A DNA stretch of 37,210 nucleotides. It comes from CADEEV01 sp032127875 (GTDB taxonomy: Bacteria > Acidobacteriota > Vicinamibacteria > Fen-336). Location of the stretch: contig JAQBHI010000201.1 in the NCBI GenBank assembly GCA_032127875.1, positions 1 through 37,210 on the forward strand. Direction: 5' to 3'. The notes under the pieces were generated by a model. The model was not told the DNA's origin. It was given only the letters and a program-made list of their open reading frames with translations, and did no database searches. Positions within the stretch are counted from its first letter, which is position 1. Every line of letters starts with the position of its first letter. Shown one piece after another: positions 8,939 to 17,933 of this stretch. The position numbers were made by a program, and so were the translations under genes.

Positions 8939-10624
8939 GTGTTGCTGGGGGCGTGTTTCATCCTGTTCCCGGCCCTGGGCGGAGCCTCTCTCGAGCGCGC
9001 CGAGATCTACTTTCTCGACGGGGCGCGGGCCATGGTCGAGACCGGGGATTGGCTGGTCCCTCACTACCAGTCTCGAGCGTTCTTCGACAAGCCACCGCTC
9101 ACGTACTGGCTGATGGCGCTGTGTTTCGAGGGGTTCGGTGTGAGCAAGGGCGCCGGGCGCCTCGTGCCGGCCCTGGCCGCGCTGCTCCTGCTGCTGGCCA
9201 CGTTCTGGCTGGGTCGCTTGCTGTTCGATCGGCGCACCGGACTCGCGGCCACCATCATTCTCGCCACCTCGGTGGGCTTCATGAGCTTCGGGCGCGTGGC
9301 GATGTCGGACATGCTGCTGGCCTTCCTCTCGACACTGGCCGTGGCCTTGGGCGTGAAGCTGCGCGCTGGCTCCGCGCCCTGGGCGTTGCCGGCTCTCGGC
9401 GTCGTGCTGGGACTGGGCTTCCTGAACAAGGGGCCGATCGCTCTCCTGTTGCCCGGCCTCGGTCTTGCTGTGCTGGCATGGCCGTGGAAGCGGGAGCGGC
9501 TCCCCAGGCCGCGCCTTCTGGCGAGCGCGCTGTTTCTCTTCGTGGTGCTCGGCTTAGCGTGGTTCGCGGCCATCTATGCGCGCCTGGGCGCCGAACCGCT
9601 CGTCCACTTCTTCGTGCGAGAGAACCTGGAGCGGTTTGCCGCCTCGACCTACGACTCGGGCCAGCCCCCGTTCTTCTACGTGGGCGCCTACCTGAGCGTC
9701 GGGGCGCCCTGGTCGGTCTTCTTCGCGCTGGCCGCCGCCCGTGTGCTGCGGCCACCAGACGTCGTCGTGCCCGGCGCAGCGGCTGCACGCTTTCTGCTGC
9801 TGTGGCTCGCGCTCATGCTCGTACCGCTGAGCCTCGCGCGCGGGAAGATCGACTACTACCTGCTGCCGCTGCTGCCAGCCTTCTCGCTCGTGCTCGGACG
9901 GCACTTCGCGCAACCTCGCTGGGGTCGCCTCGACCGCCTCTGGGCAGCCGTGTCTGTGTCCCTCGGCGCCGCAGCCCTCGCGCTAGTGCCACTGGTGCTG
10001 CAGCAGATTCCGGACGGATGGATCTCGCCCGCGCGGCGGCTTGTCCTCCTCGCGGTGGCTGCCCTTGGCGCCTTGGCACTCTTGGCTACGGCGCGCCATG
10101 CATCTCCGCGCCGCACGCTTTCCGCCCTGGCGGCGGTCTCCGGCGCGGTTGCGATCGCCGTCGCCACGCTTCTGGTGCCCGGCTTCGTCGCGGCCCAGCC
10201 CAACCGCGACGTCGTGGCGAGGGTCGAGCGTGAGCTTGCCCGCAGGCGGGAGGTCGGGATCGTCTCTTGCCAGGATCCCGCGCGCGTCCAGAGAGACATC
10301 CTGTTCTTCACGCGCCATGCAGTCGTCGAACGTTGCGACTTGTGGGCGGTCGTCTCGGGGCGTCGCCCCGTGCTGCTACTGCTCCAGGAGGGCGAATACC
10401 AGTCGCTGCAGCGCGCGCCCAGGCTGCGTCTCGTGTCAATCCATGACTACGTGCCGTCGGCTTCGTTGTCGCTCGACAAGCTGGACCGCGCGCAGGCGGC
10501 CCGCTTCTTCCTCGTCGCCAACTATCCTGGACCGCGCTACCGAGAGCCCGAGGGGGGTCCGTCCCAGAAACACAAGGAGCGCATGAAACTGCTTCGCCAG
10601 AAAAAGCGAAAGCGAAAGGGCTAG
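8939..10624 (+). CDS. ArnT-like (GT83/PMT superfamily) integral membrane glycosyltransferase
   Basis: This 561-residue polytopic protein contains the conserved first periplasmic loop (ARAMVETGDWLVP, then FFDKPPLTYWLMA) of ArnT-type transferases. These transfer sugars from undecaprenyl phosphate carriers to lipid A or other envelope acceptors. About ten or more hydrophobic helices cover the first 410 residues, including GLGFLNKGPIALLLPGLGLAVLAW and KIDYYLLPLLPAFSLVLG. The usual DE pair of the loop is replaced by RAE (LERAEIYFLDGARAM). A soluble domain of about 130 residues and a very basic tail (RQKKRKRKG) follow. GTG 8939 is the first in-frame start, but the preceding in-frame codons (RLRFPFRLKLLLV) look like the natural membrane start, so the true start may be a non-canonical codon near 8903. 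The TAG stop overlaps the hemL stop. Confidence 0.8.
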   Translation: MLLGACFILFPALGGASLERAEIYFLDGARAMVETGDWLVPHYQSRAFFDKPPLTYWLMALCFEGFGVSKGAGRLVPALAALLLLLATFWLGRLLFDRRTGLAATIILATSVGFMSFGRVAMSDMLLAFLSTLAVALGVKLRAGSAPWALPALGVVLGLGFLNKGPIALLLPGLGLAVLAWPWKRERLPRPRLLASALFLFVVLGLAWFAAIYARLGAEPLVHFFVRENLERFAASTYDSGQPPFFYVGAYLSVGAPWSVFFALAAARVLRPPDVVVPGAAAARFLLLWLALMLVPLSLARGKIDYYLLPLLPAFSLVLGRHFAQPRWGRLDRLWAAVSVSLGAAALALVPLVLQQIPDGWISPARRLVLLAVAALGALALLATARHASPRRTLSALAAVSGAVAIAVATLLVPGFVAAQPNRDVVARVERELARRREVGIVSCQDPARVQRDILFFTRHAVVERCDLWAVVSGRRPVLLLLQEGEYQSLQRAPRLRLVSIHDYVPSASLSLDKLDRAQAARFFLVANYPGPRYREPEGGPSQKHKERMKLLRQKKRKRKG

Positions 10625-11901
10625 GCCAATTCCGTGAGCGCCTCGGCGGCGGCCGCGACCGTCTCGTCGATGTCCTTCTCGGTGTGGGCGAGCGAGACGA
10701 AGGCGGCCTCGTATTGCCCCGGGGGGAAGTAGATGCCGCGTTCCAGGAGCGCGTGGAAGAAGCGCGCGAAGCGCCTGGTGTCCGAGCTCTTGGCCGATGC
10801 GAAGTCGGTCACCGGCCCGCGGCAGAAAAAAGCCGTCAGCATCGAGCCCACGCGGTTGACCGTGAGCATCACCCCGGCCGCCTGGGCCGCCCGCGCCAAC
10901 CCTACCTGCAGGCGCACGGACAGCGCGTCGAGATGTTCGTAGGCGCCGGGTCGCTGCAGCGCATCCAGGGCGGCGCAGCCGGCCGCCATCGCGAGCGGAT
11001 TTCCCGCGAGCGTGCCGGCCTGGTAGACCTTGCCGAGCGGCGCCACGTGATCCATGAGTTCCGCGCGACCGCCGTAGGCGGCGACAGGTAACCCGCCGCC
11101 GATGATCTTACCCAGGCAGGTCAGGTCGGGCGAGATCCCGTAGAGTTGCTGGGCGCCGCCCAGCGCGACGCGGAAACCGGTCATGACTTCGTCGAACACC
11201 AGCAGGGCGCGGCAGCGCTTGGTTATCTCGCGCAGCGCCTGCAGGTAGCCGTCGTGGGGGCCGACACAGCCCATGTTCCCTGCGACGGGCTCGACGATCA
11301 CCGCAGCTAGGTCGTCGGCGTGCGGGGCGACGACGCGTTCCGCGGCGGCGATGTCGTTGAAGGGCGCCGTCAGCGTGTCGGCCGCCGTGCCTTCGGTGAC
11401 GCCCGGCGAGCCTGGAATTCCGAGCGTCGCGACGCCGGAGCCCGCCGCCACCAGCAGGCTGTCGGCGTGCCCGTGATAGCAGCCTTCGAACTTGAGGATC
11501 TTGCGCCGGCCCGTGACGCCGCGCGCGAGGCGCAGCGCGCTCATCGTGGCCTCCGTCCCGGAGCAGACGAAGCGCACCTTCTCGAGGCTCGGCACCAGTC
11601 GCACGACGCGGTCGGCCAGCTCCACCTCGGCGGCGCACGGCGCGCCGAAGGACGTGCCGCGATCCGCGGCCTCCTTGATCGCTTCGAGAATCGGCGGGTA
11701 GGCGTGGCCATGGATCATCGGGCCCCAGGAGCCGACGTAGTCGATGTAGGGCTTGCCGTCGGCGTCCCACATCCGGCTGCCCTCGGCCTTGCGGATGAAC
11801 AGCGGCGTGCCCCCTACCGCCTTGAAGGCGCGGACCGGGGAGTTGACGCCGCCGGGGATGAGCTTCAGCGCACGTTCGAACAGCGCTTCGGACTGGGTCA
11901 T
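10621..11901 (-). CDS. hemL: glutamate-1-semialdehyde 2,1-aminomutase
   Basis: HemL is a PLP enzyme that turns glutamate-1-semialdehyde into 5-aminolevulinate in the C5 heme pathway. The 426 residues match the family. It starts with the hallmark FERALKLIPGGVNSPVRAF, has GSWGPMIHGHAYP and the FDEVMTGFRV motif, and the PLP lysine is Lys265 (CLGKIIGGGLP). It lies 37 bases downstream of hemB, the next enzyme in the pathway. A good promoter in the gap gives it its own leaderless start. Its stop shares a CTAG with the convergent glycosyltransferase gene. Confidence 0.97.
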   Translation of the reverse strand: MTQSEALFERALKLIPGGVNSPVRAFKAVGGTPLFIRKAEGSRMWDADGKPYIDYVGSWGPMIHGHAYPPILEAIKEAADRGTSFGAPCAAEVELADRVVRLVPSLEKVRFVCSGTEATMSALRLARGVTGRRKILKFEGCYHGHADSLLVAAGSGVATLGIPGSPGVTEGTAADTLTAPFNDIAAAERVVAPHADDLAAVIVEPVAGNMGCVGPHDGYLQALREITKRCRALLVFDEVMTGFRVALGGAQQLYGISPDLTCLGKIIGGGLPVAAYGGRAELMDHVAPLGKVYQAGTLAGNPLAMAAGCAALDALQRPGAYEHLDALSVRLQVGLARAAQAAGVMLTVNRVGSMLTAFFCRGPVTDFASAKSSDTRRFARFFHALLERGIYFPPGQYEAAFVSLAHTEKDIDETVAAAAEALTELA

Positions 11902-11908
11902 GGGCGCG

Positions 11909-11936
11909 AGCCTACCAGATCGGCGCTCGCTGCCAA
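11909..11936 (-). promoter_or_regulatory. hemL promoter in the hemB-hemL gap (leaderless)
   Basis: On the minus strand, TTGGCA (11936-11931), a 16-base spacer and TAGGCT (11914-11909) precede the hemL ATG at 11901 by 7 bases. The -35 box starts just after the hemB stop codon. hemL may therefore be expressed both from this site and by read-through from hemB. Confidence 0.5.
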
Positions 11937-11938
11937 GC

Positions 11939-12910
11939 TCACCGCGTCCAGCGGGCGAAGTCCTTCGCGTGGTAGCTGAGGATGATCTCGGCGCCGGCCC
12001 GGCGGATCGAGGTGAGTGTTTCGAGGACGATGCGCTTCTCGTCGATCCAGCCCTTCTGCGCTGCAGCCTTCACCATCGCGTATTCGCCGGACACGTTGTA
12101 GGCCGCGACCGGCACCTCGACGCTCTCGCGCACGGCCCGGATCACGTCGAGATAGGGTAGCGCGGGCTTGACCATCACGATGTCCGCGCCCTCGGCGACA
12201 TCGAGGCGCACTTCCCTGAGCGCCTCTCGCAGGTTGGCCGGGTCCATCTGGTAGCCGCGGCGGTCGCCGAACTGCGGGGCCGAGTCGGCGGCCTCTCGGA
12301 ACGGGCCGTAGAAGGCGGACGCGTACTTCGCGGCGTAGGAAAGAATCGCGGTGTCGGCAAAGCCGGCCCCATCGAGGGCCTGCCGGATCGCGCCGACCCG
12401 GCCGTCCATCATGTCCGACGGGGCCACGACGTGAGCCCCCGCCCGGACATGCGACAAGGCCATTCTGGCCAGCAACTGGAGCGTCGGATCGTTGCGCACC
12501 TCGTCGCCCTCGACGACGCCGCAGTGGCCGTGCGAGGTGTACTCGCACAGGCACACGTCCGTGATCACGAGAAGCTCGCGGCAGTTGGCGCGGATCGCCC
12601 GCGTCGCCTCCTGCACGACGCCGTCCTCGGCGTAGCCCTCGCTGCCGAAGGGGTCTTTGCCTTTCGGCAGGCCGAAGAGGATGACGCCGGCGATGCCGAG
12701 CGACTCGACCTCACGGGCCTCCCGCGCGGCCTCGTCGGCCGAGAGCTGGAAGCAGCCGGGGAGCGACGGGATCTCCCGGCGGTAGCCCGAACCCGGGGCG
12801 ACGAAAAGCGGATAGATGAGTTGCTCGGGAGACACCCGAGTCTCCCGCACGAGGGCCCGCAGGCGCTCGCCGCGGCGCAGGCGGCGCGGCCGCTCAGCCG
12901 GGAAAGGCAC
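11939..12910 (-). CDS. hemB: delta-aminolevulinic acid dehydratase (porphobilinogen synthase)
   Basis: HemB condenses two 5-aminolevulinates to porphobilinogen. With GTG 12910 as start it has 323 residues beginning PFPAERPRRLRR, typical of the family. This start puts the zinc ligands at Cys120, Cys122 and Cys130 (VCLCEYTSHGHCG) and the Schiff-base lysines at Lys195 (YAAKYASAFYGPF) and Lys248 (VMVKPALPYLD), close to the E. coli numbering. The cysteine triad shows a zinc-dependent type. A GAGGGAG ribosome site at 12927-12921 lies 10 bases before this GTG. A TTG at 12961 would add 17 unlike residues; it lies 7 bases after TAATGT (12974-12969), so that box may instead mark a promoter with a 50-base leader. 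hemL follows. Confidence 0.95.
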   Translation of the reverse strand: MPFPAERPRRLRRGERLRALVRETRVSPEQLIYPLFVAPGSGYRREIPSLPGCFQLSADEAAREAREVESLGIAGVILFGLPKGKDPFGSEGYAEDGVVQEATRAIRANCRELLVITDVCLCEYTSHGHCGVVEGDEVRNDPTLQLLARMALSHVRAGAHVVAPSDMMDGRVGAIRQALDGAGFADTAILSYAAKYASAFYGPFREAADSAPQFGDRRGYQMDPANLREALREVRLDVAEGADIVMVKPALPYLDVIRAVRESVEVPVAAYNVSGEYAMVKAAAQKGWIDEKRIVLETLTSIRRAGAEIILSYHAKDFARWTR

Positions 12911-12920
12911 TGCTATGCAG

Positions 12921-12974
12921 CTCCCTCGGTCGCTGCCAACAACAACAGCGCGCGCGGCCAATCGGGGAACATTA
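12921..12974 (-). promoter_or_regulatory. hemB leader: -10-like box and Shine-Dalgarno
   Basis: TAATGT (minus strand 12974-12969) is a -10-like box with no clear -35 partner. GAGGGAG (12927-12921) is a ribosome site for GTG 12910. The two together suit a leader of about 50 bases. The TTG at 12961 fits leaderless geometry too, so both starts could be used. Family alignment favours GTG 12910. Confidence 0.4.
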
Positions 12975-13004
12975 GCTGCTGGGAGCCAGGACCGCCGCGG
13001 CAGA

Positions 13005-13021
13005 GCGGGATTCGCTCCCGC
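13005..13021. repeat. GCGGGA/TCCCGC hairpin, distant relative of the REP-like repeat
   Basis: GCGGGA and TCCCGC pair perfectly across the loop TTCGC (GCGAA on the other strand). Read on the minus strand, the hairpin is followed at some distance by CAGCAG, as in the repeats at 1-35 and 26322-26355. The similarity to those is weak outside the hairpin. It lies between the small cysteine protein and hemB, both on the minus strand. Confidence 0.3.
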
Positions 13022-13037
13022 GGAGCCGCGCGGGGGG

Positions 13038-13068
13038 GCTGGGGGGCGCGGCGCGAGCGCCCCCCAGC
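13038..13068 (-). terminator. 12-bp perfect GC hairpin after the small cysteine-protein gene
   Basis: GCTGGGGGGCGC (13038-13049) pairs over all 12 bases with GCGCCCCCCAGC (13057-13068) around a 7-base loop. It starts 35 bases past the stop codon at 13103, where a terminator for the minus-strand gene is expected. No U-tract follows on either strand, so it may be an atypical terminator, an RNA-stabilising 3' hairpin or an insulator from hemB. Confidence 0.5.
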
Positions 13069-13102
13069 TTGCAGCGACGACGACAAGTGTTTTCCAGGGA
13101 CG

Positions 13103-13267
13103 TCACTCGTCGTCGTCGCCAAAGAAGAACTGGTGGGAGCACTTCTTGGAACAGAAGTTCCTGCCGAAGTCTCGGACGGCGCAGTTGTCACAGGCCCACT
13201 TGAAGCAGATCGGGCACTTGTGGAACCGGATCTCCTCGTCGCCGACCTTGCAATTCACGCATTCCAT
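13103..13267 (-). CDS. 54-residue eight-cysteine (double zinc-ribbon-like) protein
   Basis: A very small soluble protein starts at ATG 13267 with a weak GGGA ribosome site 7-8 bases upstream. Cysteines at 3, 6, 18, 21, 26, 29, 39 and 43 form four pairs (CVNC, CPIC, CDNC, CSKKC), enough for two zinc sites. His16 is an extra possible ligand. The C-terminus is FFFGDDDE, aromatic then acidic. No DNA-binding, signal or membrane segment is visible. It is not part of a longer gene: both neighbours have their own signals. I cannot name the family; FCSKKC resembles treble-clef or MYM-type fingers. Transcription probably starts from TATACT at 13305-13300. Confidence 0.7.
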   Translation of the reverse strand: MECVNCKVGDEEIRFHKCPICFKWACDNCAVRDFGRNFCSKKCSHQFFFGDDDE

Positions 13268-13299
13268 GGCATTTCCCGGGGGGGCCGTCGACTTCCGGG

Positions 13300-13305
13300 A
13301 GTATA
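13300..13305 (-). promoter_or_regulatory. -10 box of the small cysteine-protein gene
   Basis: TATACT on the minus strand (13305-13300) is identical to the -10 boxes of pdxJ, the SDR gene and the GT2 gene. Here the start codon lies 32 bases downstream, so this transcript should have a leader of roughly 25 bases. It points away from the tRNA gene. Confidence 0.4.
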
Positions 13306-13370
13306 GCATCCGTAGTAGACTGAGGCTCGGGTTGGTCGTTCCCGCGAGGGGCCCGTGCTGTCCTGGTCGT

Positions 13371-13447
13371 GGCGGTGTAGCTCAGCTGGTTAGAGCACGC
13401 GGCTCATATCCGCGGCGTCCGGGGTTCGAGTCCCTGCACCGCCACCA
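13371..13447 (+). tRNA. tRNA with CAT anticodon (probably elongator Met), CCA encoded
   Basis: A complete cloverleaf of 77 bases is present. The acceptor stem is GGCGGTG/CACCGCC with all seven pairs, the D stem GCTC/GAGC, the anticodon stem CGCGG/CCGCG, and the T stem CGGGG/CCCTG with one G-T pair and loop TTCGAGT. The anticodon CAT is at 13405-13407 in the loop CTCATAT. A73 and genomic CCA end it. CAT can mean elongator Met, initiator Met or lysidine-modified Ile2. The G1-C72 pair argues against initiator. General appearance favours elongator Met, but the Ile2 alternative matters because tilS, which makes lysidine, begins 32 bases downstream. Position 38 is U, where A is usual. Confidence 0.95.
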
Positions 13448-13479
13448 TATTCCCCCTCGGAGGCGTATTAGAGAGTCGA

Positions 13480-14508
13480 ATGCGAATGACGGCACTCCAG
13501 GTTGCACTTCGGCGGTCCTTGCGGGATCTCGCTACGCCTCGCGCAGGCGAGACGTTGCTGTGCGCGCTCTCCGGCGGGCCAGACTCCGTGGCGCTCGTCC
13601 ATGCCCTCGCCCTGGCCGCGCCCCGTATGGGCTTTCGAGTGAGCGCAGCCCACCTCGACCATGGCCTGCGTCCGGATTCCGGGCAGGACGCGCAGTTCTG
13701 CCGGAACCTCTGCGAGCGTCTCGGCGTCTCACTTCACATGGGCAGCGCCGATGTCCGGCGACGCGCGCGTCGCGACGGCCAGGGTCTCGAAAGCGCGGCC
13801 CGAGAAGAGCGCTACGCCTTCCTGGGAGGTGTGGCGCTCAGCCAGGGCGCGGTGGCCATCGCTGTGGCGCACACCCGCGACGACCAGGCCGAGACGCTGC
13901 TGCTCCGGCTGCTGCGCGGCTCGGGAAGCGTCGGGCTCGGCGCAATGCGCGCGCGGCGCGGTCGGCTGATCCGCCCGCTGCTCGGCGTTTCCCGCGTCCA
14001 GGTGCTCGAGCATCTGGCCAGCCACAGCCTGACGTGGCGCGAGGACCCGAGCAATGCCGATCTGTCGCTGCTTCGCAACCGGGTCCGCCACGAGTTGCTG
14101 CCGCAACTCGAGGCGCGCTTCAACCCGAACCTGCGCCGCACGCTCGCCCGGACAGCCGCGATCCTGGCTGAGGACGCCGCCTTCCTCGGGGCGCAGGCCA
14201 AGGTGCTCTACCGCTCGTCCGCCGAAAGCACTCCCGCCGGGCTTTCGCTCGAGCTGGCGGAGCTGCGCAACGCGCCGTCGGCGCTCGCGCGCCACGTGCT
14301 GCGGCTGGCGCTGAAGCATGCCGGCGGGCTGCGTGGCGTCGCCGCGATCCATATCGAGCGGCTGCTCGATCTGGCGTGCTCGAAGACGCCCTCCGGTCGC
14401 CGCGTGCCGCTGCCGGGAGGCCGCGAGGTGCGCTTCCGGACCAACCAGATGACGATCGTGCGCGCGGCGCTGGCGAGGCCGGTGGTCGCCGCCGGGGTGC
14501 CCGCGTGA
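13480..14508 (+). CDS. tilS: tRNA(Ile)-lysidine synthase
   Basis: TilS uses ATP to attach lysine to C34 of tRNA-Ile2 (CAU), switching it to read AUA. This 342-residue form has the PP-loop SGGPDS at 31-36, AHLDHGLR (about 57-64), AHTRDDQAETLLLRLLRGSG, and a typical middle domain (RNRVRHELLPQLEARFNP). It is shorter than the E. coli enzyme, so the extra C-terminal region is short or absent, as in many bacteria. ATG 13480 is the first start; GGAGG lies 16 bases upstream, which is far. A second ATG is at 13486. Its last codons overlap the GTG start of hpt (GTGA). Confidence 0.95.
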   Translation: MRMTALQVALRRSLRDLATPRAGETLLCALSGGPDSVALVHALALAAPRMGFRVSAAHLDHGLRPDSGQDAQFCRNLCERLGVSLHMGSADVRRRARRDGQGLESAAREERYAFLGGVALSQGAVAIAVAHTRDDQAETLLLRLLRGSGSVGLGAMRARRGRLIRPLLGVSRVQVLEHLASHSLTWREDPSNADLSLLRNRVRHELLPQLEARFNPNLRRTLARTAAILAEDAAFLGAQAKVLYRSSAESTPAGLSLELAELRNAPSALARHVLRLALKHAGGLRGVAAIHIERLLDLACSKTPSGRRVPLPGGREVRFRTNQMTIVRAALARPVVAAGVPA

Positions 14509-15083
14509 GCCTGCCACGTCCCGACGTTCTCTACGCTGAAGCGGACGTGCGAAGGCGGGTTGCCGAGATCGGCTCCGAGATCACGCAGCAGTTCGCGGGC
14601 CAGGATCTGTGCGTGGTCGCCCTGATGAAGAGTTGCATGGTCTTCATGGCGGACCTGATCCGTGTCGTGCCACTGGACATGACGTGCCACTTCTTGCGCG
14701 TCGTCTCGCTGCGTGACCAGGGCGCGGTCCGGACCGACATCGTGTACTCGACCGAGATCCCTTACGAGGGCCGCAACATCCTGCTGCTCGACGACATCGT
14801 CGACACCGGGATCACGCTCAGCTTCCTGGTCGACCAGATTCGCGAGCACCGGCCCAGGAGCCTCAAGGTCGCCGCGCTGATCGACAAGCCGGGGGAGCGC
14901 AAGATCGACGTGCACCCCGACTGGGCGGCGTTCACCGTTTCCGAAACGACCGAACGCTTCATCGTCGGCTACGGCCTCGATTTCGCCGAGAGCTATCGGG
15001 GTCTGCCCTATCTCGGCACCATCCCCCGGCCGGAACCCGCGGACGCGGGGGTCAAGGACCACGTCTCTTCCGGGAGCGAGTAA
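14505..15083 (+). CDS. hpt: hypoxanthine phosphoribosyltransferase
   Basis: This enzyme salvages hypoxanthine (and usually guanine) with PRPP to IMP and GMP. The 192 residues show the PRPP-binding loop ILLLDDIVDTG (92-102), the flexible-loop region HFLRVVSLRDQG, and KVAALIDKPGERK and DYVGY-like IVGYGLDFAESYRGLPYLG near the end. The start is GTG 14505, sharing bases with the tilS TGA, so translation is coupled. A longer open frame upstream is only overlap with tilS. ftsH starts 4 bases after its stop. tilS-hpt-ftsH is a common bacterial gene order. Confidence 0.95.
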   Translation: MSLPRPDVLYAEADVRRRVAEIGSEITQQFAGQDLCVVALMKSCMVFMADLIRVVPLDMTCHFLRVVSLRDQGAVRTDIVYSTEIPYEGRNILLLDDIVDTGITLSFLVDQIREHRPRSLKVAALIDKPGERKIDVHPDWAAFTVSETTERFIVGYGLDFAESYRGLPYLGTIPRPEPADAGVKDHVSSGSE

Positions 15084-15086
15084 ACA

Positions 15087-16994
<1,908 letters not shown>

Positions 16995-17057
16995 GGACTC
17001 GTTTCTTCCCCCCAGGCCTCACCTTTGGCGAACGCGCCTTCGGATACTTGGGGGGAC

Positions 17058-17933
17058 ATGACGACCGGCGCATTCACTGCCGCGAGACTCCGCTACTCGA
17101 TCAGGGTGCGCGGCGAGTCCCGTCGGCTCGGCGACCACACCTGGCTGATGGGCATCCTGAACGTGACGCCCGACTCGTTTTCCGACGGCGGACGTCATGC
17201 CGACGCCAGCGGCGCGGTGGATTACGGGTTGTCGCTGTTTGCGCTCGGCGCGGACATCGTCGACGTGGGCGGCGAGTCGACTCGCCCGGGCTCGATCCGT
17301 GTCGAGGCCGCTGAAGAGATCAGACGTGTCGTGCCGGTGCTGCGGGGACTGCGCGCGCAGGGCGCCGGCCTGCTCTCGATCGACACGACCCGGGCCGAGG
17401 TCGCCCGCGCCGCCCTGGATGCCGGGGCCGACATCGTCAACGACGTCTCGGGCTTTCGCTTCGACCCGGCCCTCGCGCGCGTCGTGGCCGCCGCCGGGGC
17501 GCCCGCCGTGCTGATGCACCTGCGCGGCGATTTCGCGACGATGCACGACGCGCCGCGCTACCGCGACGTGATGGGCGAGATCTCGACCGAGTTGCGCCAG
17601 TCCCTGGCCCTGGGCCGCGAAGCCGGCGTCGAAGCGGGCCAGTTGATTCTCGATCCGGGCATCGGCTTCGCGAAGAACGCGACCCACAGCCTCGAGACGC
17701 TCAGGCGCCTGGCCGAACTGCACGAGTTGGGCCGTGCCATCCTGGTCGGCCCTTCGCGCAAGAGCTTCATCGGCAAGTCGTTCGAGGGCCCCGCCCACGA
17801 GCGCCAGTTCGGCACCGCCGCGGCCGTGGCAGCGTGCGTGTTGTCCGGCGCGCACATCGTGCGCGTCCACGACCTTCGGGAGATGGCGCAGGTCACACGA
17901 ATCTGCGATGCGATCCTCGGGAGCGCCGCTTGA
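17058..17933 (+). CDS. folP: dihydropteroate synthase
   Basis: FolP joins p-aminobenzoate and dihydropterin pyrophosphate in folate synthesis. All family blocks are present: MGILNVTPDSFSDGG, DVGGESTRPGS, SIDTTRAEVA, NDVSGFRFD, LMHLRGDF, LDPGIGFAKN and LVGPSRKSFIG. ATG 17058 gives 291 residues. TTG 17025 would add 11. A G-run precedes ATG 17058 by only one or two bases, so it is a poor ribosome site. It lies 63 bases after ftsH and overlaps cdaA by four bases (TTGA), in the ftsH-folP-cdaA-glmM order well known from other bacteria. Confidence 0.96.
   Translation: MTTGAFTAARLRYSIRVRGESRRLGDHTWLMGILNVTPDSFSDGGRHADASGAVDYGLSLFALGADIVDVGGESTRPGSIRVEAAEEIRRVVPVLRGLRAQGAGLLSIDTTRAEVARAALDAGADIVNDVSGFRFDPALARVVAAAGAPAVLMHLRGDFATMHDAPRYRDVMGEISTELRQSLALGREAGVEAGQLILDPGIGFAKNATHSLETLRRLAELHELGRAILVGPSRKSFIGKSFEGPAHERQFGTAAAVAACVLSGAHIVRVHDLREMAQVTRICDAILGSAA

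Noticed and set aside
12911..12961. TTG 12961 as start of hemB
   Set aside because: It adds 17 unlike residues and shifts the catalytic numbering from the family; GTG 12910 has a ribosome site. It is kept as a possible secondary start because of the -10 box upstream.
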